Numbered from the stretch's first letter, positions 9,226 to 19,671 are shown. The stretch: DNA of 64,000 bases from Burkholderia lata (GCF_000012945.1 NC_007511.1:682001-746000), one strand, 5' to 3'. Notes: generated by a model not told the origin, from the sequence alone. Translations and numbers: made by a program.

Positions 9226-10212
9226 TCAGCGCACCTCGGCCGCCGTGTCGAACGGCCGGCCGGGCGAGCGTCCCGCTGGCGCGCCCGAGCTGAGGAAGCG
9301 CACGCCCGTCGCTGCTTCCGAGGCTTCCCACAGCAGTGCCGCCGAGGCCACGTCGCGCGCTGCACGCGGAACGCTCGCGGGCGCCGGCAACCCGCGCGAC
9401 TCGAACAACCCGGAGGGCCCGATGTAAGCGCCGCCAGCAAGATCGGGCGAGGTTGCCGCATGAATCGCGGGCAGCGCGCCCTGGTCGGCAGGCTGCGCGA
9501 GATAACGGTTCGCGGCGCGCATCAGCGCGGCACGGGCGGGCGAGCTGTCCATCGCCGGGCCCGCGAACTGCAGGTTGGTCGCCGCGTAGCCGGGGTGCGC
9601 GGCCACGCTGATTCCGGCAAACGCCGCGCGCTCGAAACGGCGCTGCAGTTCGATTGCGAACACGAGATTCGCGAGCTTGCTGTCGCAATAGGCGAGATAA
9701 CGGTTGTAGCGATGCTCGGCACGCAGGTCGTCGACGCGGATCCGGCCGCCGCGGTTGAGACCGCTCGACATCGTCACGACACGCGCGCGGCGCGCGGCGC
9801 GCAGCGCGGGCAGCAGATGGCCGGTCAGTGCGAAATGGCCGAGGTGGTTGGTGCCGAACTGCATCTCGAAGCCGTCGTGCGTATGGCGCAGCGGCAGGAA
9901 CATCACGCCGGCGTTGTTGCAGAGGATGTCGACGCGGCCATGGCGTTCGGCCACATCGGCCGCGAAGCGTGCGATCGACGCAAGATCGGCGAGGTCGAGC
10001 GGGTCGACTTCGACGCGGGCATCCGGATGGAGCCGGCGGATCGCGTCGGCCGCCTGTGCGGCGCGGGCTGCGTCGCGGCAGCCCATCACGACCGTCGCGC
10101 CTTTCGCGGCCAGCGTTTCCGCCAGTTGCCAGCCGAGCCCGCTGTTGGCGCCGGTCACGACCGCGACCTTGCCGCCTTGCGCCGGGACGTGGCGCGCGCT
10201 CCATGCATGCAT
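9226..10212 (-). CDS. Short-chain dehydrogenase/reductase, retinol-dehydrogenase-like
   Basis: 328 aa from the chosen ATG. Extended classical SDR: cofactor motif TGANSGLG near residue 20, NNAG near residue 100, catalytic serine in MSSG, and the tyrosine-lysine pair in the YCDSK segment. These match oxidoreductases of the protochlorophyllide/retinol-dehydrogenase branch; the substrate is unknown. I place the start at 10212 because a GGAGG ribosome site lies 5 bp upstream. Upstream TTG (10236) and ATG (10224) codons are in frame but lack one. The gene stands alone with an inverted repeat in its promoter. Confidence 0.8.
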   Translation of the reverse strand: MHAWSARHVPAQGGKVAVVTGANSGLGWQLAETLAAKGATVVMGCRDAARAAQAADAIRRLHPDARVEVDPLDLADLASIARFAADVAERHGRVDILCNNAGVMFLPLRHTHDGFEMQFGTNHLGHFALTGHLLPALRAARRARVVTMSSGLNRGGRIRVDDLRAEHRYNRYLAYCDSKLANLVFAIELQRRFERAAFAGISVAAHPGYAATNLQFAGPAMDSSPARAALMRAANRYLAQPADQGALPAIHAATSPDLAGGAYIGPSGLFESRGLPAPASVPRAARDVASAALLWEASEAATGVRFLSSGAPAGRSPGRPFDTAAEVR

Positions 10213-10254
10213 GTCTGCCTCCATCGGCGCGACCAATCGGCCGCGGCACTAATC

Positions 10255-10274
10255 ATTACATTGAGTGGTGTAAC
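10255..10274. promoter_or_regulatory. Inverted repeat in the SDR promoter
   Basis: TTACA (10256-10260) and TGTAA (10269-10273) form an inverted repeat with an 8-bp spacer about 45 bp upstream of the SDR start. This is the size and symmetry of a TetR- or MarR-type operator. No such regulator gene is adjacent. Confidence 0.35.
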
Positions 10275-10378
10275 GATAGTGCCCGCCGGCGTGGCAGACA
10301 AGCGGGGGAATTAGACCGGCGCTTCTAGGGCCGGCACATCGTGGGGTGCCGCGTGCCGTGGCGCGCGGCCGGCAGGAT

Positions 10379-10669
10379 TTACCTGCCGCCGGCCAGCGCG
10401 AGCACTTCGGCGGCGGAGATCATCGCGGCTGCGTTCGCGGGTGCCGGGCGTTCGGCCGGGCGGAAGACTTCGTCGCCGCGATGGATCACTTGGCGCGACA
10501 GCGCGCAGGTGCCGGTGCGTTGTGCGAAGCGGCGGCGCCAGCGCTGTTCACCGTAGTGACAGCGGCCGGGTTCGACCCAGCGGACGACGAGCAGCGTATC
10601 GGAACGTTCGAGGATTTCGACGTGAACGTCGGCGGGATCGAGCGCAGGCAGGGATTTGGGGGCCTTCAT
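10379..10669 (-). CDS. DUF3331 domain protein
   Basis: 96 aa from the ATG at 10669, which has a TAGGAAA ribosome site. A GTG at 10720 would add 17 residues but lacks one. The pattern W-x-E-P-G-R-C-x-Y-x-x-Q, then CALSRQVIHRGDEVFRP and a short alanine-rich tail, matches DUF3331, a family of small proteins largely confined to Burkholderia and relatives, with no known role. The two cysteines (GRCHYG and GTCALS) could bind metal. It is not clearly in an operon. Confidence 0.72.
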   Translation of the reverse strand: MKAPKSLPALDPADVHVEILERSDTLLVVRWVEPGRCHYGEQRWRRRFAQRTGTCALSRQVIHRGDEVFRPAERPAPANAAAMISAAEVLALAGGR

Positions 10670-10869
10670 TTTGCCGTTTCCTAAAGCTCGTGCGGTTTCG
10701 GCCTTGGCAGTGGATGTCACTACCCGATGGCGAATCCGTAGCGGTTTCCATGAGTGGTGCGCTAAATGTAAGCGTCTGTGACCGGAAAAAACATCCTGTC
10801 TGGCTCAAATTACCTTTTGCCGATTTAGAAACAATCCACGCTTATTTTCTTGGAAAGCACAGACAAAAA

Positions 10870-10894
10870 CGCCCCGGACGCAACGTCCGGGGCG
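10870..10894 (-). terminator. Rho-independent terminator downstream of a tRNA-like sequence
   Basis: A perfect 11-bp stem (10870-10880 with 10884-10894, 3-nt loop), followed on the minus strand by a T-run (10865-10869). No protein gene ends here on that strand; the only candidate transcript is the tRNA-like region 10953-11036. Confidence 0.75.
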
Positions 10895-10952
10895 GGAAAT
10901 CGGCCTGCGCGCCGTGTCTGCTCGCCCAGTCACGGAGCCCATCGCCGGGGGA

Positions 10953-11036
10953 CGGAGGTGCCCGCAGGGATCGAACGCGGGCGGGGTGGCGATGGACCGG
11001 AAGCGCAGTCCGGTACGCCATGATGGCGCGCGCATC
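10953..11036 (-). pseudogene. Possible decayed tRNA gene
   Basis: On the minus strand the segment contains a 5-bp anticodon-like hairpin CCGGA-CTGCGCT-TCCGG with a 7-base loop and, 3' of it, GTTCGATCC, the typical T-loop core. It ends in a CACC-rich acceptor-like run. The T-stem does not pair properly, no matching 5' acceptor strand is visible and the position-37 base is unusual, so it is unlikely to be functional. A terminator on the same strand follows. Chance resemblance is possible. Confidence 0.25.
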
Positions 11037-11266
11037 CCGTTGAGACCCTGACGTGAACATGACTTTTTCGTCAGTTTGGCGTGGCGCCGCGCCAGGCATC
11101 TGCGAAAAAATCGACCGGAAGGCGCGCAGCTATTGGCTTTGTCCTAATCCCGGGGCGTGCCCCGAGCGCGCTCGAACCTCGAATCTTTGCTCAACCGCCC
11201 GATTTTCTCACTCGGGTAAATACCGAATCCCGATTCCGTGACAAACGCGGCATCACTTCCTATGAT

Positions 11267-11277
11267 TGGTTGGACCT
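11267..11277 (+). promoter_or_regulatory. Candidate FadR-type GntR operator before the fucose genes
   Basis: TGGT-TGG-ACCT at 11267-11277 matches ten of eleven positions, spacer included, of the general FadR-subfamily GntR site TGGTnnnACCA, about 57 bp upstream of the first fucose gene. A FadR-type regulator is encoded at the end of the same cluster (19862-20617), making it the obvious candidate ligand-controlled repressor. Confidence 0.4.
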
Positions 11278-11333
11278 TTAGTCCTTTGTGCCAATCGGCC
11301 GACGGCTGGCCGGCTATTTCGGGAGACGTGCTC

Positions 11334-12098
11334 ATGAGATTGCAGGGCAAACGCGCGCTGGTGACGGCGGCCGGGCAGGGCATCGGCCGCGCGACCGCGC
11401 TGCGGTTCGCGCGCGAGGGCGCCGACGTGCTGGCGACCGATATCAACGAAGCCGCGCTCGTGCGGCTGGAGGCCGACGCCGAACGCGCGGGCGGCCGGCT
11501 GACCACGCGGCGGCTCGACGTGACCGATGCGCAGGACGTCGCGGCGCTCGCCGCGAGCGAGCGTGCGTTCGGCGTGCTGTTCAACTGCGCGGGCTTCGTG
11601 CACCACGGCTCGATCCTCGACTGCGACGACGACGCCTGGGCGTTCTCGCTGAACCTGAACGTCACGTCGATGTACCGGCTGATCCGCGCGCTGCTGCCTG
11701 CGATGCTCGAAGCCGGCGGCGCATCGATCATCAACATGGCGTCGGCCGCGTCGAGCGTGAAGGGCGTGCCGAACCGCTTCGTCTACGGCACGACCAAGGC
11801 GGCCGTGATCGGGCTGACCAAGGCGGTGGCCGCCGATTTCGTCGAGCGGGGCATCCGCTGCAACGCGATCTGCCCGGGCACGATCGAATCGCCGTCGCTG
11901 GAGCAACGGATCGCGGACCAGGCGCGTACGCGCCACGTGTCGACCGACGAGGTGCGCCAGGCTTTTGTCGCGCGCCAGCCGATCGGCCGCATCGGCAGCG
12001 CGGAAGAAGTGGCCGCGCTCGCGCTGTACCTCGCATCCGACGAAGCGTCGTTCACGACCGGCGCGATCCACCTGATCGATGGCGGCTGGTCGAACTGA
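11334..12098 (+). CDS. 2-keto-3-deoxy-L-fuconate dehydrogenase (SDR)
   Basis: 254 aa. Classical NAD-dependent SDR: TAAGQGIG cofactor motif (residues 11-18), NCAG, catalytic serine (MASAAS), YGTTK, and a C-terminal DGGWSN. This fits the enzyme that oxidises 2-keto-3-deoxy-L-fuconate at C4 in the non-phosphorylating L-fucose route; context with fuconate dehydratase and a diketo-acid hydrolase makes that role likely. I set the start at 11334, preceded by a GGGAGA ribosome site; the frame is open 32 codons further upstream without one. First gene of a long co-directional cluster. Confidence 0.86.
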   Translation: MRLQGKRALVTAAGQGIGRATALRFAREGADVLATDINEAALVRLEADAERAGGRLTTRRLDVTDAQDVAALAASERAFGVLFNCAGFVHHGSILDCDDDAWAFSLNLNVTSMYRLIRALLPAMLEAGGASIINMASAASSVKGVPNRFVYGTTKAAVIGLTKAVAADFVERGIRCNAICPGTIESPSLEQRIADQARTRHVSTDEVRQAFVARQPIGRIGSAEEVAALALYLASDEASFTTGAIHLIDGGWSN

Positions 12099-12139
12099 CC
12101 AAGCCTTCCCCTTTACTTTCCGTTTCCGCTCAAGACGAC

Positions 12140-12982
12140 ATGAAACTGCTGAGATTTGGCGACAAACACCATGAAAAGCCCGGCCTGCTCGATGCGAACG
12201 GCCACATTCGCGACCTGTCCGGCGTGATCGACGACATCGCCGGCGATGTGCTGACGCCGGCGTCGCTCGCACGGCTGCGCGACATTCCGCCGTCGTCGCT
12301 GCCGCTCGTCGAAGGCACGCCGCGGCTCGGCGCGTGCGTCGGCCGCGTCGGCAAGTTCATCTGCATCGGGCTCAACTATTCCGACCACGCGGCCGAATCG
12401 GGGATGGAAGTGCCGAAGGAGCCCGTCGTGTTCGGCAAGTGGACGAGCGCGATCTCGGGGCCGAACGACGACGTCGAAATTCCGCGCGGCTCGGAGAAGA
12501 CCGACTGGGAAGTCGAACTCGGCGTAGTGATCGGCCAGGGCGGCCGCTATATCGCGGAAGCCGACGCGCTGTCGCACGTCGCCGGCTACTGCGTCGTGAA
12601 CGACGTGTCGGAGCGCGAATTCCAGCTCGAACGCGGCGGCACGTGGGACAAGGGCAAGGGCAACGACACGTTCGGGCCGCTCGGCCCGTGGCTCGTGACG
12701 GCCGACGACGTGCCCGATCCGCATGCGCTGCGGCTGTGGCTCGACGTCGACGGTCATCGCTACCAGAACGGCACGACCGCGACGATGGTGTTCCGCGTGC
12801 CGCACCTGATCAGCTACCTGAGCCGCTTCATGAGCCTGCAGCCGGGCGACGTGATCTCGACCGGCACGCCGCCGGGTGTCGGTCTCGGGCAGAAACCGCC
12901 CGTCTATCTGCGCGCCGGGCAGGTGATCACGCTCGGCATCGACGGGCTCGGCGAGCAACGCCAGCGCACCGTGCAGGCCTGA
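12140..12982 (+). CDS. 2,4-diketo-3-deoxy-L-fuconate hydrolase (fumarylacetoacetate-hydrolase family)
   Basis: 280 aa. FAH-family fold: a non-catalytic N-terminal segment, then the core beginning FICIGLNYSDHAAE near residue 73. Metal-binding acidic residues sit in WEVELGVVIG, and the STGTPPGVG loop comes near the end. In the L-fucose pathway this family cleaves 2,4-diketo-3-deoxy-L-fuconate to pyruvate and L-lactate. Position between the keto-deoxy-fuconate dehydrogenase and fuconate dehydratase supports that assignment over generic 2-hydroxyhepta-diene-dioate isomerase, the usual automatic label. Confidence 0.87.
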   Translation: MKLLRFGDKHHEKPGLLDANGHIRDLSGVIDDIAGDVLTPASLARLRDIPPSSLPLVEGTPRLGACVGRVGKFICIGLNYSDHAAESGMEVPKEPVVFGKWTSAISGPNDDVEIPRGSEKTDWEVELGVVIGQGGRYIAEADALSHVAGYCVVNDVSEREFQLERGGTWDKGKGNDTFGPLGPWLVTADDVPDPHALRLWLDVDGHRYQNGTTATMVFRVPHLISYLSRFMSLQPGDVISTGTPPGVGLGQKPPVYLRAGQVITLGIDGLGEQRQRTVQA

Positions 12983-13005
12983 TTTCCTTTCGCGGACGAT
13001 TCGTC

Positions 13006-14283
13006 ATGCCTATCATTCGATCGATGCGCGTCCTCGACGTGCGCTTCCCGACCTCGCGCCAGCTCGACGGCTCCGATGCGATGAATCCGGACCCCGATTA
13101 TTCGGCGGCCTACGTCGTGCTCGAAACCGACCGCGACGGGCTCGAAGGTCACGGGCTCACGTTCACCATCGGGCGCGGCAACGAGATCTGCTGCGCGGCG
13201 ATCGACGCGATGCGTCACCTCGTCGTCGGCCTCGACCTCGACTGGATTCGCGCCGACATGGGCCGCTTCTGGCGGCACGTCACGTCGGACAGCCAGTTGC
13301 GCTGGATCGGCCCCGACAAGGGCGCGATCCATCTGGCGACGGGGGCCGTCGTCAACGCGGTATGGGATCTGTGGGCGAAAGCCGAGCGCAAGCCGCTGTG
13401 GCGGCTCGTGGCCGACATGAGCCCCGAGGAACTGGTGCGCGCGATCGACTTCCGCTACCTGACCGACTGCCTGACGCCGGACGAAGCGCTCGACCTGTTG
13501 CGCCGGCAAGTGCCCGGCAAGGCCGAGCGGATCGCACTGCTCGAGCGCGACGGCTACCCGTGCTACACGACGTCGGCCGGCTGGCTCGGCTACAGCGACG
13601 ACAAGCTGCGGCGGCTGTGCCGCGAAGCGGTCGAAGCGGGGTTCGAGTACGTGAAGCTGAAAGTCGGCGCTAACCTGGAAGACGACATCCGCCGCGTGAC
13701 GATCGCGCGCGAGGTGATCGGTCCGGACCGCAAGCTGATGATCGACGCGAACCAGGTGTGGGAAGTGGACGAAGCGATCGACTGGGTGCGCGAGCTGGCG
13801 TTCGCGCGGCCGTGGTTCATCGAGGAGCCGACGAGCCCCGACGACGTCGAAGGGCATCGCAAGATCCGCGAGGCGATCGCACCGGTGCAGGTCGCGACCG
13901 GCGAGATGTGCCAGAACCGCGTGCTGTTCAAGCAGTTCATCGCGCGCGGCGCGATCGACGTCGTGCAGATCGATGCGTGCCGGCTCGGCGGCGTGAACGA
14001 GATTCTCGCGGTGATGCTGATGGCCGCGAAGTACGGGCTGCCGGTGTGCCCGCATGCGGGCGGCGTCGGGTTGTGCGAGTACGTGCAGCATCTGTCGATG
14101 ATCGACTACATCTGCATTGCCGGCACGAAGGAAGGGCGCGTAACCGAGTACGTCGATCACCTGCACGAGCATTTCGTCGAACCGTGCGTCGTGCGCGGCG
14201 CGGCGTACATGCCGCCGACGGCGCCCGGTTTCTCGATCGAGATGAAGCCCGGATCGCTGGAGCAGTACCGGTTCCGCGGCTGA
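13006..14283 (+). CDS. fucD: L-fuconate dehydratase (enolase superfamily)
   Basis: 425 aa. Mandelate-racemase-like member of the enolase superfamily. It shows the KLKVG catalytic-lysine strand near residue 220, the metal ligands in DANQVW and IEEPTSPDD, a third acidic ligand region (ATGEMCQN), and the catalytic histidine in CPHAGGVGL near residue 350. The opening RSMRVLDVRFPTSRxLDGSDAMNPDPDYSAAYV is characteristic of L-fuconate dehydratases. It removes water from L-fuconate to give 2-keto-3-deoxy-L-fuconate. No strong ribosome site is visible; the ATG at 13006 is chosen on protein alignment by memory, and 13024 is possible. Confidence 0.93.
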   Translation: MPIIRSMRVLDVRFPTSRQLDGSDAMNPDPDYSAAYVVLETDRDGLEGHGLTFTIGRGNEICCAAIDAMRHLVVGLDLDWIRADMGRFWRHVTSDSQLRWIGPDKGAIHLATGAVVNAVWDLWAKAERKPLWRLVADMSPEELVRAIDFRYLTDCLTPDEALDLLRRQVPGKAERIALLERDGYPCYTTSAGWLGYSDDKLRRLCREAVEAGFEYVKLKVGANLEDDIRRVTIAREVIGPDRKLMIDANQVWEVDEAIDWVRELAFARPWFIEEPTSPDDVEGHRKIREAIAPVQVATGEMCQNRVLFKQFIARGAIDVVQIDACRLGGVNEILAVMLMAAKYGLPVCPHAGGVGLCEYVQHLSMIDYICIAGTKEGRVTEYVDHLHEHFVEPCVVRGAAYMPPTAPGFSIEMKPGSLEQYRFRG

Positions 14284-14293
14284 CACGCGTTGA

Positions 14294-15103
<810 letters not shown>

Positions 15104-15115
15104 GGGCGGCGATCC

Positions 15116-16654
15116 ATGCAACCCGACCTGACTCCGAACCCCGCGCCGCCGCTGATCGCATTGACCGGTATCGGCAAGCGCTTCCCCGGCGTACAGGCGC
15201 TCGACGATTGCCATTTCGACCTGCGTGCCGGCGAAGTGCATGCGCTGATGGGCGAGAACGGCGCCGGCAAGTCGACACTGATGAAGATCCTGGCGGGCGT
15301 CTACCAGCGCGACGACGGCGAGATCCGGATGGACGGCCGTGCAGTGGAAATCGCCGATCCGCGCGCCGCGCAGGCGCTCGGGATCGGCATCATCCATCAG
15401 GAACTGAACCTGATGAACCACCTGAGCGTCGCGCAGAACATCTTCATCGGCCGCGAGCCGCGCGGCCGCTTCGGCGTGTTCGTCGACGAAGCGGCACTCA
15501 ACCGCGACGCGGCCGCGATCTTCGCGCGGATGCGGCTCGATCTCGACCCGCGTACACCGGTCGGACAGCTCACGGTGGCGAAGCAGCAGATGGTCGAGAT
15601 CGCGAAGGCGCTGTCGTTCGACTCGCGCGTGCTGATCATGGACGAACCGACCGCCGCGCTCAACAACGCGGAGATAGCCGAGCTGTTCCGCATCATCGGC
15701 GACCTGCGCGCACACGGTGTCGGCATCGTCTACATCTCGCACAAGATGGACGAGCTGCGCCAGATCGCCGATCGCGTGACCGTGATGCGCGACGGCAAGT
15801 ATGTCGCGACCGTGCCGATGGCGGACACGTCGATGGACGCGATCATCGCGATGATGGTCGGCCGCCAGCTCGCCACCGAATTCCGCACGCCGCCCGATAC
15901 GTCCGCGAACGACGTCGCGCTCGAAGTGCGCGGGCTGTCGCGCGGCCGTGCGATTCGCGATGTCGGCTTCACGCTGCGGCGCGGCGAGATCCTCGGCTTC
16001 GCGGGGCTGATGGGCGCGGGCCGCACCGAGGTCGCGCGAGCGGTGTTCGGTGCGGACCCGGTCGACGCGGGCGAGATCCGCGTGCATGGCAAGACCGTGT
16101 CGATCCGCTCGCCGGCCGACGCGGTGAGGCACGGCATCGGCTACCTGTCCGAGGATCGCAAGCACTTCGGGCTCGCGGTCGGGATGGACGTGCAGAACAA
16201 CATCGCGTTGTCGAGCATGCGCCGCTTCGTGCGCCGCGGCTTGTTCCTCGACGCGCGTGCGCTGCGCGACACCGCGCAATCGTACGTGCGGCAGCTCGCG
16301 ATCCGCACGCCGTCGGTGACGCAGCCGGCGCGGCTGCTGTCGGGCGGCAACCAGCAGAAGATCGTGATCGCGAAGTGGCTGCTGCGCGACTGCGACATCC
16401 TGTTCTTCGACGAACCGACGCGCGGCATCGACGTCGGCGCGAAAAGCGAGATCTACAAGCTGCTCGACGCGCTCGCCGCCGACGGCAAGGCGATCGTGAT
16501 GATCTCGTCGGAGCTGCCCGAAGTGCTGCGCATGAGCCACCGGATTCTCGTGATGTGCGAAGGGCGCGTGACCGGCGAATTGCGCGCGGCCGACGCCACG
16601 CAGGAAAAGATCATGCAGCTCGCGACGCAGCGCGAGTCGACCGTATTGTCCTGA
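15116..16654 (+). CDS. Sugar ABC transporter, ATP-binding subunit (RbsA-type)
   Basis: 512 aa with two tandem ABC domains, as in ribose/xylose-type importers. The first has Walker [10 protein letters not shown] near residue 47 and Walker [11 protein letters not shown]. The second has a degenerate Walker A (GLMGAGRTE), the LSGGNQQK signature and Walker [12 protein letters not shown]. It energises uptake by the permease at 16671 and binding protein at 17797. Cargo is inferred to be L-fucose because all fucose-degrading enzymes flank the transporter. Confidence 0.93.
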   Translation: MQPDLTPNPAPPLIALTGIGKRFPGVQALDDCHFDLRAGEVHALMGENGAGKSTLMKILAGVYQRDDGEIRMDGRAVEIADPRAAQALGIGIIHQELNLMNHLSVAQNIFIGREPRGRFGVFVDEAALNRDAAAIFARMRLDLDPRTPVGQLTVAKQQMVEIAKALSFDSRVLIMDEPTAALNNAEIAELFRIIGDLRAHGVGIVYISHKMDELRQIADRVTVMRDGKYVATVPMADTSMDAIIAMMVGRQLATEFRTPPDTSANDVALEVRGLSRGRAIRDVGFTLRRGEILGFAGLMGAGRTEVARAVFGADPVDAGEIRVHGKTVSIRSPADAVRHGIGYLSEDRKHFGLAVGMDVQNNIALSSMRRFVRRGLFLDARALRDTAQSYVRQLAIRTPSVTQPARLLSGGNQQKIVIAKWLLRDCDILFFDEPTRGIDVGAKSEIYKLLDALAADGKAIVMISSELPEVLRMSHRILVMCEGRVTGELRAADATQEKIMQLATQRESTVLS

Positions 16655-16670
16655 TTCAACCCCTACGATC

Positions 16671-17708
16671 ATGTCCAACGATACGCATCCCGTTCCGCCT
16701 CTCGCGCCCGGCGACACGCCGGCCGCGGCAGCGAGCCTGAAAGCCCGCTTCTTCAACCCGGCCGCGCGCCAGAAGCTGCTCGCGTTCGCGAGCCTCGTGC
16801 TGCTGATCGTGTTCTTCAGCATCGCGTCGCCGAACTTCCTCGAAGTCGACAACCTCGTCGCGATCCTGCAGGCCACCGCGGTGAACGGCGTGCTGGCCGT
16901 CGCCTGTACCTACGTGATCATCACGTCGGGCATCGACCTGTCGGTCGGCACGCTGATGACGTTCTGCGCGGTGATGGCCGGCGTCGTGCTGACGAAATGG
17001 GGCATGCCGCTGCCGATCGGGATCCTGGCCGCGCTGTTCTTCGGTGCGCTGTCGGGCAGCGTATCGGGCTTCGTGATCGCAAAGATGAAGGTGCCGCCGT
17101 TCATCGCGACGCTCGGCATGATGATGCTGCTCAAGGGGCTGTCGCTCGTGATCTCGGGCACGCGGCCGATCTACTTCAACGACACGCCAGGCTTCACGTC
17201 GATCGCGCAGGATTCGCTGATCGGCAACCTGATTCCCGCGCTGCCGATTCCGAACGCGGTGCTGATCCTGTTCCTCGTCGCGATCGGCGCATCGATCGTG
17301 CTGAACCGCACGATCTTCGGCCGCTATACGTTCGCGCTCGGCAGCAACGAGGAAGCGCTGCGGCTGTCGGGCGTGAACGTCGATGCGTGGAAGATCGCGG
17401 TCTACACGTTCAGCGGCGCGGTGTGCGGGATTGCCGGGCTGCTGATCGCATCGCGGCTGAATTCCGCGCAGCCCGCGCTCGGGCAGGGCTACGAACTCGA
17501 CGCGATAGCGGCCGTCGTGATCGGCGGCACGTCGCTGTCGGGCGGCGCGGGCAGCATCGTCGGCACGATCATCGGCGCGTTCATCATGAGCGTGCTGACG
17601 AACGGCCTGCGCATCATGTCGGTCGCGCAGGAATGGCAGACGGTCGTGACGGGCGTGATCATCATCCTCGCCGTCTACGTCGATATCCTGCGCCGGCGGC
17701 GCCGCTGA
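16671..17708 (+). CDS. Sugar ABC transporter, permease subunit (RbsC-type)
   Basis: 345 aa inner-membrane protein with about ten hydrophobic segments after a charged 45-residue N-terminal tail. The motifs ITSGIDLSVG (near residue 85) and the GSNEEALRLSGVN coupling loop (near residue 225) are standard for RbsC/XylH permeases. It lies 16 bp after the ATPase gene. It works as the membrane pore of the presumed fucose importer. Confidence 0.93.
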   Translation: MSNDTHPVPPLAPGDTPAAAASLKARFFNPAARQKLLAFASLVLLIVFFSIASPNFLEVDNLVAILQATAVNGVLAVACTYVIITSGIDLSVGTLMTFCAVMAGVVLTKWGMPLPIGILAALFFGALSGSVSGFVIAKMKVPPFIATLGMMMLLKGLSLVISGTRPIYFNDTPGFTSIAQDSLIGNLIPALPIPNAVLILFLVAIGASIVLNRTIFGRYTFALGSNEEALRLSGVNVDAWKIAVYTFSGAVCGIAGLLIASRLNSAQPALGQGYELDAIAAVVIGGTSLSGGAGSIVGTIIGAFIMSVLTNGLRIMSVAQEWQTVVTGVIIILAVYVDILRRRRR

Positions 17709-17796
17709 CGCACGCATTCACGCAGGCTTGTGCTTCATCGCCGGTTCCGGCCGGCGTCCCAGTCGTTCCAGTCGATACGAAAAAAGGAGACGCGAA

Positions 17797-18738
17797 GTGA
17801 TCAGGAGCAAGGTGTTGAACGCGATCGTCGGGCTGACGTTCGCCGTCGGCGTCACGGCCGGCGCGCAGGCGCAGGAAACCTACATCCCGCTGATCTCGAA
17901 GGGCTTCCAGCATCAGTTCTGGCAGGCCGTGAAAGCGGGCGCGATGCAGGCCGCGAAGGACTACAAGGTGAAGGTGACGTTCGAAGGGCCCGAAACCGAG
18001 GCGATGGTCGACAAGCAGATCGACATGCTGTCGGCCGCGATCGCGAAGAAGCCGGCCGCGCTCGGCTTCGCGGCGCTCGACAGCAAGGCCGCGCTGCCGC
18101 TGCTGAAGAAGGCGCAGGCCGAGAAGATCCCGGTGATCGCGTTCGACTCGGGCGTGGACAGCGACATCCCGGTGACGACGGCCGCGACCAACAACAAGGC
18201 CGCCGCGTCGCTCGCCGCCGACAAGCTCGCGGCGCTGATCGGCGACGAAGGCGAGGTGGCCGTGGTCGCGCACGACCAGACGAGCCGCACCGGCATCGAT
18301 CGCCGCGACGGCTTCCTCGAACGAATGAAGTCGGCGCACCCGAAGGTGCAGGTCGTGACGGTTCAGTACGGCGAAGGCGACCAGTTGAAGTCGACCGAGG
18401 TGACGAAGTCGATCCTGCAGGCGTATCCGAAGCTGAAGGGGCTGTTCGGCACCAACGAAGGCTCGGCGATCGGCGTGGTCAACGGCGTGCGCGAGATGAA
18501 GCGCAAGGTCGTGATCGTCGGGTACGATTCCGGCAAGCAGCAGAAGGACGCGATCCGCAGCGGGCTGATGGCCGGCGCGATCACGCAGAACCCGATCGGG
18601 ATCGGCTACAAGACGGTCGAGGCAGCCGTGAAGGCGATCAAGGGCGAAAAGCTGCCGAAGGTTATCGATACCGGTTTCTATTGGTACGACAAGACCAATA
18701 TCGACGATCCGAAGATCGCGGCGGTGTTGTACGACTGA
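17797..18738 (+). CDS. Sugar ABC transporter, periplasmic binding protein (RbsB-type)
   Basis: 313 aa, GTG start chosen because AAGGAGA stands 7 bp upstream. A signal peptide of about 24 residues ends AQAQ-ETYIP. The mature protein is a periplasmic-binding-protein fold of the ribose/galactose type: two Rossmann-like lobes, DSGVDS near residue 130, and GYDSGKQQKDAI near residue 245 in the usual hinge and ligand region. Part of the presumed L-fucose importer; the ligand is inferred from the cluster. Confidence 0.9.
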   Translation: MIRSKVLNAIVGLTFAVGVTAGAQAQETYIPLISKGFQHQFWQAVKAGAMQAAKDYKVKVTFEGPETEAMVDKQIDMLSAAIAKKPAALGFAALDSKAALPLLKKAQAEKIPVIAFDSGVDSDIPVTTAATNNKAAASLAADKLAALIGDEGEVAVVAHDQTSRTGIDRRDGFLERMKSAHPKVQVVTVQYGEGDQLKSTEVTKSILQAYPKLKGLFGTNEGSAIGVVNGVREMKRKVVIVGYDSGKQQKDAIRSGLMAGAITQNPIGIGYKTVEAAVKAIKGEKLPKVIDTGFYWYDKTNIDDPKIAAVLYD

Positions 18739-18798
18739 ACGTTGCGTCGAGCGGCGGTGGCGCGTGCCGCCGTCGTGGCGACCGGACACGAGGGCATC

Positions 18799-19671
18799 AT
18801 GGGCGCAGTGCGTATCGATTCCCATCAGCACTTCTGGCGCTATCGCGCCGCCGACTATCCGTGGATCGGCGCCGGGATGGGGGTGCTGGCGCGCGACTAC
18901 CTGCCCGACGCGCTGTGGCCGCTGATGCACGCGCAGGCGATCGGCGCGTCGATCGCGGTGCAGGCGCGCGCCGGGCGCGACGAGACGGCGTTCCTGCTCG
19001 ATCTCGCGCGCGACGATGCGCGCATCGCGGCGGTGGTCGGCTGGGAGGATCTCGCCGCGCCGCAGCTCGCCGATCGCGTTGCCGAATGGCGCAGCCCGAA
19101 GCTGCGCGGCTTCCGTCACCAGGTGCAGGACGAAGCCGATGCAGGCGCGTTCGTCGCGGCGCCGGATTTCAATCGCGGCATCGCGTGGCTGCAGGCGAAC
19201 GGGTACGTGTACGACGTGCTCGCGTTCGAGCACCAGTTGCGGGACATGTGGACATTTTGTGCGCGGCACGACGCGCACTGGCTCGTGCTCGATCACGTCG
19301 GCAAGCCGGCACTCGCCGACTTCGAGCGCGACGACACGGCGCTGGCGCGCTGGCGCGCCGCGTTGCGCGAGCTGGGCGCGCTGCCCCATGTCGCGTGCAA
19401 GCTGTCGGGGCTCGTGACCGAGGCCGACTGGAAGCGCGGCTTGCGCGGGAAGGACGTCCGGCATATCGAGCAGTGTCTCGACGCGGCGCTCGACGCGTTC
19501 GGCCCGCAGCGGCTGATGTTCGGGTCGGACTGGCCCGTGTGCCTGCTGGCCGCGTCGTATGACGAAGTCGCGTCGATCATCGAGCGCTGGGCCGAATCGC
19601 GGCTGTCGGCGGCCGAGCGCAACGCGCTGTGGGGCGGTACCGCCGCGCGGTGTTACGGGGTGCCGACGTGA
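18799..19671 (+). CDS. L-fucono-1,5-lactonase (amidohydrolase COG3618)
   Basis: 290 aa. The N-terminus reads IDSHQHFWRYRAADYPWI, giving the HxH metal site of the amidohydrolase superfamily, with further metal or catalytic residues in GFRHQVQ, LDHVGKP and FGSDWPVC. COG3618 includes the L-fucono-1,5-lactonase characterised from Burkholderia multivorans, and its genomic context there is the same. It opens the lactone to L-fuconate, the substrate of the dehydratase at 13006. Start at 18799 chosen where homology begins; the frame is open 19 codons upstream. Confidence 0.88.
   Translation: MGAVRIDSHQHFWRYRAADYPWIGAGMGVLARDYLPDALWPLMHAQAIGASIAVQARAGRDETAFLLDLARDDARIAAVVGWEDLAAPQLADRVAEWRSPKLRGFRHQVQDEADAGAFVAAPDFNRGIAWLQANGYVYDVLAFEHQLRDMWTFCARHDAHWLVLDHVGKPALADFERDDTALARWRAALRELGALPHVACKLSGLVTEADWKRGLRGKDVRHIEQCLDAALDAFGPQRLMFGSDWPVCLLAASYDEVASIIERWAESRLSAAERNALWGGTAARCYGVPT

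Noticed and set aside
10953..11036. Functional tRNA gene
   Set aside because: No complete cloverleaf: T-stem mismatches and no 5' acceptor partner. Kept only as a possible relic.
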